Positions 1 to 7,487 are shown, counted from the stretch's first letter. The stretch is 10,835 bases of DNA from Mucilaginibacter sp. (GCA_019235595.1 JAFAKI010000196.1:1-10835); one strand, 5' to 3'. Translations and numbers: made by a program. Notes: generated from the sequence alone by a model not told the origin.

Positions 1-1749
1 ATGAGTGTTCTGCATTATGTCGATAAAACGGGTATGACGGTAGAAGAGGTTGACAAGCTTACAGGCCCGGTTATTGGTCACCCCAAATCGGCAACGTTCC
101 GCACGACCGATGTGGTTGGTTTAGATACGTTGGTGCACGTCGCAAACGGGCTAACCAAAAATGCACCTGACGATGAAGCAAAAGAATTGTTCAGCGTACC
201 GGATTTTGTAAACGGTATGGTCAAAAACAATTGGCTTGGAAGCAAAACAGGGCAGGGCTTTTACAAAAAGGAAAAGATTAACGGTGCAGATCAGTTTTAT
301 GCGCTCGACCTTAAAACATTGGAATACAAACCCTCGCAAAAAGTAAAGTTTGCTTCGTTAGAAACCACCAAAGCAATTGACAACCTGAAAGACAGGCTCA
401 AAATTTTGATTGCAGCAAAGGATAAAGCAGGGGATTTTTACCGGGCTACTTTTTATCAGCTCTTTGCCTATTCAAGCAACCGTATCCCCGAGATTGCAGA
501 CGAACTTTATAAAATCGATGCCGCCATGAATGCCGGCTTTGGCTGGGAATTGGGGCCTTTTGAAACATGGGACGCGCTGGGTGTAGAGAACGTCGTGAAA
601 GAAATGGAAGCGAGCAACAATAAGCCTGCCCAATGGGTTTATGATATGCTTGCATCGGGTGCTAAGAGCTTTTACAAAACGGAGAATGGTGCGCGATGGT
701 ATTTTGATATCCAGACAAAAAACTACAGGGTAATTCCGGGTTCGGAAGACTTCATCTTGCTGGATAACATCCGCGAAGCAAACACTATTTGGAAAAATAG
801 CGGCACAACCATTACAGATATCGGCGATGGCATCCTAAACCTGGAGTTTCATACAAAAATGAATACGATAGGTAGCGAGGTGATCGAAGGTATTAATAAA
901 GCCATAACCCTTGCAGAAGCCGGTTACAAAGGCCTGGTTATCTCAAACGAGGGTGCCAATTTTAGCGCAGGCGCCAACGTAGGGTTGATTTTTATGATGG
1001 CTGTTGAGCAGGAATTTGATGAGCTGAATATGGTGGTGAAAACGTTTCAGAACACCATGATGCGCGTGCGATATTCTTCTATCCCTGTAGTGGTTGCCCC
1101 GCATCAGATGGCTTTGGGTGGGGGGTGCGAAATATGCTTACATGCCGATAAAGTAGTTGCCCATGCCGAATTGTACATGGGCCTGGCTGAGTTTGGTGTA
1201 GGACTGATCCCGGGCGGTGGCGGCTCAAAAGAATTTGCACTGCGCCTCTCTGACGAATTGCAGGATGGCGATATCGAATTAAATAATTTCAGGGAAAGAT
1301 TTTTAACCATCGGTCAGGCAAAAGTTTCTACATCGGCATATGAGGCTTTTGATTTGGGGTATCTTAAAAAAGGCAGGGATGTGGTGGTGGTGTCACGGAA
1401 TAGATTATTAGCGGAAGCCAAACAGCATTGCCTGATGATGGCAGAAGAAGGATATGTGCAACCCATTCCGCGTACGGACATCCGGGTGTTGGGGAAACAA
1501 GCGCTTGGCTTGGGATATGTTGGCGCCAATACCATGTACAGCGGCAATTATATCAGCGAGCACGATGTGAAGATATCCCAGAAACTGGCCTATATACTTG
1601 CCGGTGGTGATCTTTCACAACCATCGCTGGTAAGCGAAGATTATTTGTTAGGCCTGGAGCGGGAGGCATTTCTATCGCTCTGTACAGAAAAGAAAACTTT
1701 AGAACGCATACAATCCATTTTGACAGGTGGAAAGGTGCTGAGGAACTAG
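1..1749 (+). CDS. 3-hydroxyacyl-CoA dehydrogenase/enoyl-CoA hydratase, FadN-like, 5'-truncated by window edge
   Basis: This is the C-terminal 582 residues of a bifunctional beta-oxidation enzyme that hydrates 2-enoyl-CoA and oxidises 3-hydroxyacyl-CoA with NAD+. Residues 22-51 (GPVIGHPKSATFRTTDVVG and following) are the 3HCDH C-terminal helical domain. KTGQGFYKK at 82-90 closes it, and a second helical repeat follows (MNAGFGWELGPFETWDALG, 176-194). A crotonase domain occupies about 270-460, with the oxyanion-hole segment NFSAGANVG (320-328) and candidate catalytic acids E377 in ALGGGCE and E397 in GLAEFG before IPGGGG. The domain order, dehydrogenase then hydratase, is that of Bacillus FadN (about 790 aa), not of E. 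coli FadB. The NAD-binding Rossmann domain, roughly the first 200 residues, is absent because the gene begins before the window; the ATG at base 1 is an internal Met. The thiolase follows 209 nt downstream, as in fadNA clusters. Confidence 0.93.
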   Translation: MSVLHYVDKTGMTVEEVDKLTGPVIGHPKSATFRTTDVVGLDTLVHVANGLTKNAPDDEAKELFSVPDFVNGMVKNNWLGSKTGQGFYKKEKINGADQFYALDLKTLEYKPSQKVKFASLETTKAIDNLKDRLKILIAAKDKAGDFYRATFYQLFAYSSNRIPEIADELYKIDAAMNAGFGWELGPFETWDALGVENVVKEMEASNNKPAQWVYDMLASGAKSFYKTENGARWYFDIQTKNYRVIPGSEDFILLDNIREANTIWKNSGTTITDIGDGILNLEFHTKMNTIGSEVIEGINKAITLAEAGYKGLVISNEGANFSAGANVGLIFMMAVEQEFDELNMVVKTFQNTMMRVRYSSIPVVVAPHQMALGGGCEICLHADKVVAHAELYMGLAEFGVGLIPGGGGSKEFALRLSDELQDGDIELNNFRERFLTIGQAKVSTSAYEAFDLGYLKKGRDVVVVSRNRLLAEAKQHCLMMAEEGYVQPIPRTDIRVLGKQALGLGYVGANTMYSGNYISEHDVKISQKLAYILAGGDLSQPSLVSEDYLLGLEREAFLSLCTEKKTLERIQSILTGGKVLRN

Positions 1750-1754
1750 TTTTT

Positions 1755-1928
1755 TAGAACCAAGAACCAAGAAACAAGAAACAAGAGCCAAGAGTCAAGA
1801 AGCAGGAGTCAAGAACCAAGAATTAAGAGACAAGAACCAAGAAGAATCAATTTTAAAAACCACAATCAAGGAATCATAGGCAATATTAATCTGTCTTGGC
1901 TCTTGACTCTTGGCTCTTGAATCTCGAA
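1755..1928. repeat. Heptanucleotide tandem array with inverted tail
   Basis: From 1755 to 1845 the + strand consists of thirteen consecutive 7-bp units kept in strict phase, consensus AAGARNC (aagaacc, aagaaac, aagagcc, aagagtc and variants). From 1894 to 1928 five heptads appear in the opposite orientation (tcttggc, tcttgac, tcttggc, tcttgaa, tctcgaa). Bases 1782-1800 are a perfect 19-nt reverse complement of 1901-1919, so RNA or single-stranded DNA could form a long stem with a loop of about 100 nt. The array fills the gap between the dehydrogenase stop and the thiolase start and ends about 30 nt before the thiolase ATG. Because 7 is not a multiple of 3, it does not encode a peptide repeat. 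A role in transcript processing or attenuation is only a possibility; it may simply be expanded repeat DNA. Confidence 0.9.
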
Positions 1929-1958
1929 GCTATTATTAACTTAAAAATTCGTAATAAA

Positions 1959-3137
1959 ATGAACGCATATATCGTAGCGGCCCGCCGCAGTGCTGTTGGA
2001 AAAGCTAATAAGGGAGGCTTCAGGTTTACCCGGCCAGATTCGCTTGCTGCTGACGTTATTAAACAGCTTTTGGCATCGGTGCCAAATGTTGATAAGGAGC
2101 AAATAGACGACGTAATAGTAGGTAACGCAACCCCGGAAGCAGAACAAGGTTTAAATGTAGCCAGGCTCATTTCGCTCATCGCGCTGGATACTGACAAAGT
2201 ACCAGGCATGACCGTTAACCGTTATTGTGCATCCGGCTTGGAGACCATCGCCATAGCGTCCGCAAAAATACACAGCGGGATAGCCGATTGCATTATTGCA
2301 GGTGGCGTTGAAAGCATGAGCCTGATACCCATGGGCGGCTGGCGTATCATCCCTAATGCTGATGTCGCTATTGCTCATCCTGATTATTATTGGGGCATGG
2401 GTTTAACAGCCGAGGCGGTTGCAAAAGAATACAATATCAGCCGCGATGAGCAGGACCAGTTTGCTTATAATTCCCATCAAAAAGCAATTAAGGCTATCAA
2501 CGAGGGTAAATTTAAAGACGAAGTTGCTCCCGTAAATGTTGTTGAAACTTATGTAGACGAAAATAGTAAAAGGAAGAGAAAGGAATTTGTGGTTGATACA
2601 GATGAAGGCCCGCGTGCAGATACGTCATTAGATGCATTGTCAAAACTTAAGCCTGTATTTGATGCTAAAGGGGCAGTCACCGCCGGCAATTCATCACAAA
2701 CAAGTGATGGAGCAGCTTTTGTGATGGTGGTGAGCGAGCGTTTCCTCAAAGCAAATAACCTGGAGCCTATAGCCCGATTGGTGAATCATGCGGTTGTGGG
2801 CGTGCCTCCGAGGATTATGGGAATTGGTCCGCTGTTGGCAATTCCTAAAGTGTTGAAAATGGCAGGGATGAAACAACAGGATATCGATTTGATTGAGCTA
2901 AACGAGGCTTTTGCTTCGCAGTCGGTCGCAATTATAAAAGGACTGGATCTTAATACCGAAATTGTTAATGTAAACGGCGGGGCCATAGCACTCGGTCACC
3001 CGCTGGGCTGTACAGGAACCAAACTTTCAGTTCAGCTTTTTAATGAACTAAAAAGAAGGGATAAAAAATATGGCATGGTTACCATGTGTGTTGGTACAGG
3101 CCAGGGTGCTGCCGGAATATTTGAATTATTACAGTAG
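1959..3137 (+). CDS. fadA: Acetyl-CoA C-acyltransferase (3-ketoacyl-CoA thiolase)
   Basis: This 392-aa thiolase, the usual family length, cleaves 3-ketoacyl-CoA with CoA to give acetyl-CoA and a shortened acyl-CoA, the last step of each beta-oxidation round. The acyl-accepting cysteine is C90 in NRYCASG. The C-terminal catalytic pair is H347 in GHPLGCTG and C377 in MCVGTGQG, and the conserved NEAFA motif is at 315-319. All key residues are present, so it should be active. The ATG at 1959 is chosen because MNAYIVAARRSAVGK is the standard thiolase N-terminus; a TTG at 1896 in the same frame would add 21 residues encoded partly by the heptad repeat. No purine-rich ribosome site is visible, as is common in Bacteroidota. 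It is probably cotranscribed with the upstream dehydrogenase/hydratase. The symbol rests on that context; a biosynthetic acetoacetyl-CoA thiolase is the main alternative. Confidence 0.95.
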   Translation: MNAYIVAARRSAVGKANKGGFRFTRPDSLAADVIKQLLASVPNVDKEQIDDVIVGNATPEAEQGLNVARLISLIALDTDKVPGMTVNRYCASGLETIAIASAKIHSGIADCIIAGGVESMSLIPMGGWRIIPNADVAIAHPDYYWGMGLTAEAVAKEYNISRDEQDQFAYNSHQKAIKAINEGKFKDEVAPVNVVETYVDENSKRKRKEFVVDTDEGPRADTSLDALSKLKPVFDAKGAVTAGNSSQTSDGAAFVMVVSERFLKANNLEPIARLVNHAVVGVPPRIMGIGPLLAIPKVLKMAGMKQQDIDLIELNEAFASQSVAIIKGLDLNTEIVNVNGGAIALGHPLGCTGTKLSVQLFNELKRRDKKYGMVTMCVGTGQGAAGIFELLQ

Positions 3138-3157
3138 CGAACCAGGAAACGTTATTG

Positions 3158-3323
3158 GAAGCCATCTAAAAATAAAAATATGTCATTTTGATGAGCAGAA
3201 AGGGACTACAGCTGAGGATGCGAAGAGAAATCTTATACGTCTTGCAAAGTCTGCGAGCCGCTCGTATAAGATTTCTCCTCACCCCACTGCTTAATTCCGG
3301 CGCTGGTTCGTTCGAAATGACAT
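3158..3323 (+). repeat. Dispersed hairpin repeat, copy 1
   Basis: This is one of two related elements in the window; the other, inverted, is at 9202-9363. Its ends are imperfect inverted repeats, atgtcattttga at 3180-3191 and tcgaaatgacat at 3312-3323, with one mismatch. The core is a perfect 15-bp stem, 3225-3239 (gagaaatcttatacg) against 3263-3277, around a 23-nt loop containing tgcaaagtctgcg. A left extension (gaagccatctaaaaataaaa, from 3158) is also shared with copy 2. The element ends 24 nt before the acyl-CoA synthetase ATG and so would lie in that gene's leader if cotranscribed with the thiolase. Inverted ends, a hairpin core and no coding capacity fit a REP- or MITE-like non-autonomous element, but no transposase is visible here and no target duplication is evident. 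Confidence 0.85.
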
Positions 3324-3347
3324 GAATGATATTAAACCCTTGCAGAC

Positions 3348-5162
3348 ATGGAAAAAGCTACCAGATTATTCGATTGCATATCAGTTCAGGCGGCACAACG
3401 CCGGGACGATCTGTTAAATGCCAAGGTTAATGGCGACTGGAGATCGTACAGCACGGCAGAAGTACATAATTTAGTCAATCAGCTATCAATCGCTTTATTG
3501 GACATGGGCCTGTCTGCCGGTGATGGTACTACCGAAAGCCGGGATAAAATAGGGCTGATCAGTATCGGCCGCCCGGAATGGTTAATTGTCGATTTGGCTG
3601 TGCAGCAAATAGGGGCGGTGCTGGTGCCATTATATCCTAATACTAATCCACGGGAGCTTGAGCAAATATTAAACGAGGCTGAAGTAAAGTATGTGTTTGT
3701 CAGCAATAAGGAAATGTTTGATAAAGTGCATGAGGTTCACGCAAATGTTTCATCATTAAGGGCAATTTATTCTTTTGACCAGATGGAGGGCTGTACCACC
3801 TGGACTACATTACTCAAACCATTACCTGACAATTATCAACAAAGGATTACGGAAATAAGCAGCACCATTACAGAAAATGATGTTACGACCATCATTTACA
3901 CATCGGGAACAACCGGCAGGCCCAAAGGTGTAATGCTGACCCACAAAAATATTCTGAGTAATGTGAAAGCCTCTGCCAAGGTACTTACTCAAATTCCATT
4001 AAAAGAGAACAAGGCTTTGAGCTTTTTGCCCTTGAATCACATCTTCGAGAAGATGGTGACCTATGTATACCTCTTCTGTGGGTTTTCAATTTACTATGCG
4101 GAAAGTATGGATACTATTGGCGCCAATGTGCGCGAGGTTAAGCCATCTATTTTTACCGCGGTACCCCGCTTGCTTGAAAAAGTATTTGAAAGAATTATGG
4201 CCGCCGGCCAGAAGCTGACCGGCTTTAAAAAGAAGCTCTTTTTGTGGTCCGTTAAGTTGGCCGGGCAGTATGAAATCAGTGGTACGAGCTCCTGGTACAA
4301 GTTGAAATTAGCGATAGCAGATAAATTGATATACGCTAAATGGCGTGATGCTTTAGGCGGGAATTTAAGCGCGGTGGTTACCGGAAGCGCCGCCTGTCCG
4401 GTTAAATTGGAAAAGATTTTTACCGCGGCCGGGATCACCATCCTGGAAGGTTATGGACTTACGGAAACTTCGCCGGTAATTTCTGTAAATCATTATGAAA
4501 ATAGTCATAGGAAACTAGGGACGGTAGGGCCTATCCTCGAAGGTGTGCAGGTGATGATCGCAGATGATGGCGAAATACTCTGCAAGGGGCCGGGAATTAT
4601 GGCAGGCTATTATAAAAATCCTGAAATGACGGCCGAGGTAATGCAGGGCGGATGGTTTCACACCGGGGATATCGGAGAATTGGACAAGGATTCGTTTTTG
4701 AAAATAACCGACCGCAAAAAAGAGATATTCAAAACATCAGGCGGCAAATATGTAGCGCCTTCGCCCATCGAAAACAAGATGAAGGAAAACCATTTTATTG
4801 AACAAATGATGGTTGTAGGCCCCGGAAAAAAATTCGTGTCGGCACTGATAGTACCCTCATACACCAATTTAAAACCCTGGTGTGAACAAAACGAGATCCC
4901 TTTTGAATCCAATGAGCAAATTATTAAAGATAATAGGGTAACGGCCTTGTTCTATTCCATCATCAACACATTCAACCAGGAATTTAACCATGTGGAGCAA
5001 GTGAAAAAGATAACGTTACTGCCCCACGAATGGTCAACCGATAGCGGAGAACTTACGCCAACCGGAAAGATGAAACGTAAAGTGATCCAGGAAAAATACA
5101 ATTCTGAAATTGAACAGATGTATGTGGACGAGCTGAGTGAAAGTTCAAATTTGGTAAATTGA
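3348..5162 (+). CDS. Long-chain fatty-acid--CoA ligase (AMP-binding)
   Basis: This 604-aa ANL-superfamily enzyme activates fatty acids in two steps, ATP-dependent acyl-adenylate formation and transfer to CoA, feeding the beta-oxidation enzymes encoded upstream. The phosphate-binding loop YTSGTTGRPKG is at 184-194, the adenine/acyl motif GYGLTETSP at 368-376, GWFHTGDIG at 435-443 and the hinge region ITDRKKEIFKTSGGKYVAP at 453-471. LTPTGKMKRK at 569-578 contains the expected catalytic lysine K574. The length and the ITDRKKEIFKTSGGK type hinge resemble eukaryotic ACSL and bacterial long-chain ligases rather than short acetyl-CoA synthetases. Exact chain length cannot be read from sequence. The ATG at 3348 gives a normal N-terminus. 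No Shine-Dalgarno is visible. The gene lies 210 nt after the thiolase, with hairpin repeat copy 1 in the gap. Confidence 0.93.
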   Translation: MEKATRLFDCISVQAAQRRDDLLNAKVNGDWRSYSTAEVHNLVNQLSIALLDMGLSAGDGTTESRDKIGLISIGRPEWLIVDLAVQQIGAVLVPLYPNTNPRELEQILNEAEVKYVFVSNKEMFDKVHEVHANVSSLRAIYSFDQMEGCTTWTTLLKPLPDNYQQRITEISSTITENDVTTIIYTSGTTGRPKGVMLTHKNILSNVKASAKVLTQIPLKENKALSFLPLNHIFEKMVTYVYLFCGFSIYYAESMDTIGANVREVKPSIFTAVPRLLEKVFERIMAAGQKLTGFKKKLFLWSVKLAGQYEISGTSSWYKLKLAIADKLIYAKWRDALGGNLSAVVTGSAACPVKLEKIFTAAGITILEGYGLTETSPVISVNHYENSHRKLGTVGPILEGVQVMIADDGEILCKGPGIMAGYYKNPEMTAEVMQGGWFHTGDIGELDKDSFLKITDRKKEIFKTSGGKYVAPSPIENKMKENHFIEQMMVVGPGKKFVSALIVPSYTNLKPWCEQNEIPFESNEQIIKDNRVTALFYSIINTFNQEFNHVEQVKKITLLPHEWSTDSGELTPTGKMKRKVIQEKYNSEIEQMYVDELSESSNLVN

Positions 5163-5180
5163 TGGACTATCGTAGTTCCG

Positions 5181-5330
5181 TATCAACCCCGAATGCGCTA
5201 CGCTGTTCGACCCTCTCTATGGCAAGCCATAAAGAGGGTGAAAAAACTAAAAGCCCTCTTTGCGCGAAGCGGAGAGAGGGCGGTCGAGCGAAGCAATGAC
5301 CGGGTGAGTCAAATAGGCGACTTGCTCACC
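5181..5330. repeat. Compound palindromic intergenic repeat (MITE-like)
   Basis: Bases 5181-5218 and 5273-5310 are imperfect reverse complements over 38 bp, sharing blocks such as cgct and accctctct. Nested inside are two hairpins. One is 5210-5222 (accctctctatgg) against 5227-5239 with one mismatch and a 4-nt loop. The other is 5253-5265 against 5269-5281 around a gaa loop, with one mismatch and one wobble. A third hairpin, ggtgagtcaa (5303-5312) with ttgctcacc (5322-5330), closes the right side. The left and right arms can therefore pair locally or with each other. It follows the synthetase stop by about 20 nt. This style of repeat, with paired ccctct and gagaggg arms, resembles dispersed intergenic repeats of Bacteroidota, but only one copy is in this window. 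Confidence 0.7.
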
Positions 5331-5342
5331 TACTCATAAAAA

Positions 5343-5375
5343 AACGGGGCCGACCCAATCTGAGGATGCCCCGTT
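5343..5375. terminator. Hairpin terminator-like structure after the fatty-acid cluster
   Basis: A perfect 8-bp stem, aacggggc (5343-5350) and gccccgtt (5368-5375), encloses a 17-nt loop. On the + strand it follows the synthetase gene and its repeat, but only ttaatatggttt comes after the stem, which is a weak U-tract. On the - strand the stem is followed by a run of seven T (from A7 at 5338-5344), the better intrinsic terminator geometry. It may act in both directions or mainly against antisense transcription. Confidence 0.55.
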
Positions 5376-5434
5376 AATATGGTTTGGATATTGTGCCTTT
5401 ATACTCAAGTACCCGTTACAATAACTTGTTATTA

Positions 5435-5480
5435 GTTTGGGCTCCCGACCGGCCGGGGCACCGACCGGGAACTGGCAAAC
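5435..5480. other. GC-rich stem-loop in intergenic region
   Basis: Within an AT-rich gap, gtttg (5435-5439) pairs with caaac (5476-5480). Inside it tcccg pairs with cggga and cgg with ccg, separated by short internal loops. The direct repeat ccgaccgg occurs at 5445-5452 and 5461-5468. The structure could be part of an RNA leader, a small RNA or a protein site. No gene is attached to it, and no known riboswitch class is recognised. Confidence 0.4.
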
Positions 5481-5535
5481 AGGCACGAGTTTCAGAATGA
5501 TTGTATTTATCAACAGGAAATGCTAATTGGGGTTT

Positions 5536-5578
5536 GCGTGAAAAATACGTGTTCTGCATGCGCTAAATACCTGTTTTT
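5536..5578 (+). promoter_or_regulatory. Putative operator, copy A (AAATAC-G/C direct repeats)
   Basis: Two AAATAC cores at 5543-5548 and 5565-5570 are 22 bp apart, about two helical turns. The first is embedded in gcgtgaaaaatacgtg, with partly symmetric CGT and ACG ends; the second in tgcgctaaatacctg followed by a T-run. A closely similar arrangement lies in the opposite orientation at 8245-8289, upstream of the receiver gene. This copy lies about 190 nt upstream of the histidine kinase start. Recurrence at both edges of the kinase-regulator pair suggests a site bound by the NarL-type regulator. That is inference; a small dispersed repeat is the alternative. Confidence 0.4.
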
Positions 5579-5724
5579 TTAGCGTAATAATTAGCTGCAA
5601 TTGCTTCAATTGGTACTTTAGAGCGCAATTGAGGCGTTTTCTCATAACTTGTTGATAAAACCATTTCAAAACCAATCAGTTGCTTTTCAATAACTATACC
5701 CCGAACATTCAATTTAAGCTGTAG

Positions 5725-5768
5725 CTTTATATAAAGATTGGATTTTCTGTATAGTATAATCATACCAA
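5725..5768 (+). promoter_or_regulatory. Possible promoter of the histidine kinase gene
   Basis: TATAAT lies at 5755-5760, eight bases before the ATG at 5769, so a transcript starting 6-8 nt downstream would have almost no leader. No TTTG element or -35 at a normal distance was found, and the Bacteroidota TAnnTTTG consensus is absent. A perfect 12-bp palindrome, ctttatataaag, sits at 5725-5736 and could be an operator. The rest of 5481-5724 is AT-rich with no convincing gene; it carries three CAATTG sites at 5598, 5608 and 5626. Confidence 0.3.
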
Positions 5769-7487
5769 ATGTCTGATCCCCCCAACAATAATAGCCCCAG
5801 AATAAATGGCAGCCATCAAAATTGGATACTGCGTGAAAGTGAAGAACGTCTGCGCTTGTCTACGGCTGCAGGAGGGTTAATCAGTTGGGAAAGAGATATT
5901 AACACAGGGGAAGTCAATTTTTCGGGAGGAGCACGTGATGTGCTCGGCTTTGAAGTATCGCAGGATACGTTCGAACACTTTATGCATGTACATCCTGATG
6001 ACGTTGTGCGTGTTGAAGAAGCGATCCAGCATGCGATTAATGCCAAAGAACCTTTGATGATAGAACACCGGCTGGCAGGTACCAGGGAAGGACAGCCGAT
6101 TTGGGTAAGGGTTGCCGCACGGTTTGTTGATGATCACCGGCTAATTGGCATTACCCAAAATATTGATGCCCAAAAAAAGGCCGAAGCGATATTGCGCGAA
6201 TCGGAAACCAGGCTGACGATTGAACTTGCGGATATGCAAGAGTTGCAGCGCATAAGTCGCAGCCTGATAGAAGAAGAAGGTACAGACGCATTGTATGCAC
6301 AGATACTCGATGCAGCCACTGTGGTGATGCATTCTGACACGGCAAGCATTCAAAAACTTGTACCTGAACGAAACGAACTTTTTCTTTTGGCCCACAAAGG
6401 CTTTGCTGCCGGATCAGCAAAACAATGGGAGTGGGTGAGCGTGGAAGAGAAGACTTCCTGCGGGCTCGCTTTGCTGCTTGGCGAACGGGTGATCATTCCT
6501 GATATTGAAAGTTGGGATGATATCGCAATAGCGGATTTAGAGGCTTACAGGCTGTCTGGTATCCGCACTACGCAATCTACCAGGCTTATTTCGCGAAGTG
6601 GAAGCATTGTTGGGATGATCTCCACACATTGGCGCAGGCCTTATCATCCTTCAGAAAAAGAATTGCAGCTATTCGATATATTAGCCCGGCAAACCGCTGA
6701 TCTGATCGAACGGAAAAGCGCTGAAGAAGCCTTGCGTGAAAGCGAGCAAAAGCTAAGAGAATTTAATAATACGCTTGAAGTACAGGTAGAAGAACGCACT
6801 GCCGAACTCACAAGACTTACATCAAAACAAAAGGAATTAGAAGAATTGCAGCAGCAGCAAATATTTCGGACCATATTGGATACACAGGAACAGGAACGCA
6901 AGCGTATTGCCGAAAACTTGCATAATGGTCTGGGGCAATTATTGTATGGTGTTAAATTGAGCCTGGATCAATTGGATGAGAAAGATGCTGACACTGTATC
7001 GGCGCAAATCGTCCGGAATACTGACCGTTTGTTAAACGATGCCATTAATGAAGCCAGGCGAATATCGCATGAACTGATGCCTGCTATATTGGAAGATTTC
7101 GGCCTCAAAACAGCGATTGAGGACATCAGCCGCCAGTTTAAGGATAAAATTAGGTTTAAATGCAGGTTTAAAGGCCTGGCCAACAAACTGGATAAATATG
7201 TCGAAATAGCTGTTTTCCGTATCATACAAGAGTTGATGACGAATGCAGCCAAACATTCAAACGCGACGGAGGCTTCGGTAATGCTGGAAATTTATAAAAC
7301 ACATATCGTTATTTTGGTGCAAGATAATGGGAAAGGCTTTGATTTGCCTGGTGAAAAAGGTGACGGCATCGGATTGAAAACGATCCATAACAAAGTGAGC
7401 CTGCTGAACGGTAAAATAAACATAGTGTCGAAACCGGGTGAAGGCACAGTGATCAATATTGATATCCCGGCTAAACTGAACAACTAA
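5769..7487 (+). CDS. Soluble PAS-GAF sensor histidine kinase, HisKA_3 family
   Basis: This 572-aa kinase has no signal peptide or membrane helix, so it should sense a cytoplasmic cue. A PAS domain spans about 22-137 (SEERLRLSTAAGGLISWERD start, ending GITQNIDAQKKAEA). A GAF domain spans about 160-312. A coiled coil follows (about 313-365, SEQKLREFNNTLEVQVEERT). The HisKA_3 dimerisation domain has the phosphoacceptor H385 in RKRIAENLHNGLGQ. The ATPase domain has the N box around E488-N492 (QELMTNAAKHS), DNGKGFD at 519-525 and GDGIGLKTIHNKV at 531-543. The family passes phosphate to NarL-type regulators, and one is encoded 66 nt downstream, almost certainly its partner. The ligand of the PAS and GAF domains cannot be told from sequence; no haem- or flavin-binding signature was recognised. 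The ATG at 5769 begins just upstream of the PAS domain and has no visible Shine-Dalgarno. Confidence 0.93.
   Translation: MSDPPNNNSPRINGSHQNWILRESEERLRLSTAAGGLISWERDINTGEVNFSGGARDVLGFEVSQDTFEHFMHVHPDDVVRVEEAIQHAINAKEPLMIEHRLAGTREGQPIWVRVAARFVDDHRLIGITQNIDAQKKAEAILRESETRLTIELADMQELQRISRSLIEEEGTDALYAQILDAATVVMHSDTASIQKLVPERNELFLLAHKGFAAGSAKQWEWVSVEEKTSCGLALLLGERVIIPDIESWDDIAIADLEAYRLSGIRTTQSTRLISRSGSIVGMISTHWRRPYHPSEKELQLFDILARQTADLIERKSAEEALRESEQKLREFNNTLEVQVEERTAELTRLTSKQKELEELQQQQIFRTILDTQEQERKRIAENLHNGLGQLLYGVKLSLDQLDEKDADTVSAQIVRNTDRLLNDAINEARRISHELMPAILEDFGLKTAIEDISRQFKDKIRFKCRFKGLANKLDKYVEIAVFRIIQELMTNAAKHSNATEASVMLEIYKTHIVILVQDNGKGFDLPGEKGDGIGLKTIHNKVSLLNGKINIVSKPGEGTVINIDIPAKLNN

Noticed and set aside
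1755..1928. CRISPR array
   Set aside because: Units are 7 bp and contiguous, with no spacers.
1896..1958. Upstream TTG start for the thiolase
   Set aside because: The extra 21 residues are encoded partly by the heptad repeat and precede the canonical thiolase N-terminus at 1959.
3070..3294. 74-codon open frame on the + strand over the thiolase end and hairpin repeat
   Set aside because: It overlaps the thiolase in another frame and then reads through the repeat; the similar peptide in copy 2 is explained by DNA identity.
5435..5480. Integron attC site
   Set aside because: The ends are GTT...AAC rather than the RYYYAAC...GTTRRRY arrangement, and no integrase or cassettes are present.
5563..5763. 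66-codon open frame on the - strand upstream of the kinase
   Set aside because: No ribosome site, no recognisable family, and it overlaps putative operator copy A and the kinase promoter region. The - strand terminator at 5343-5375 gives slight support, but not enough to call a gene.
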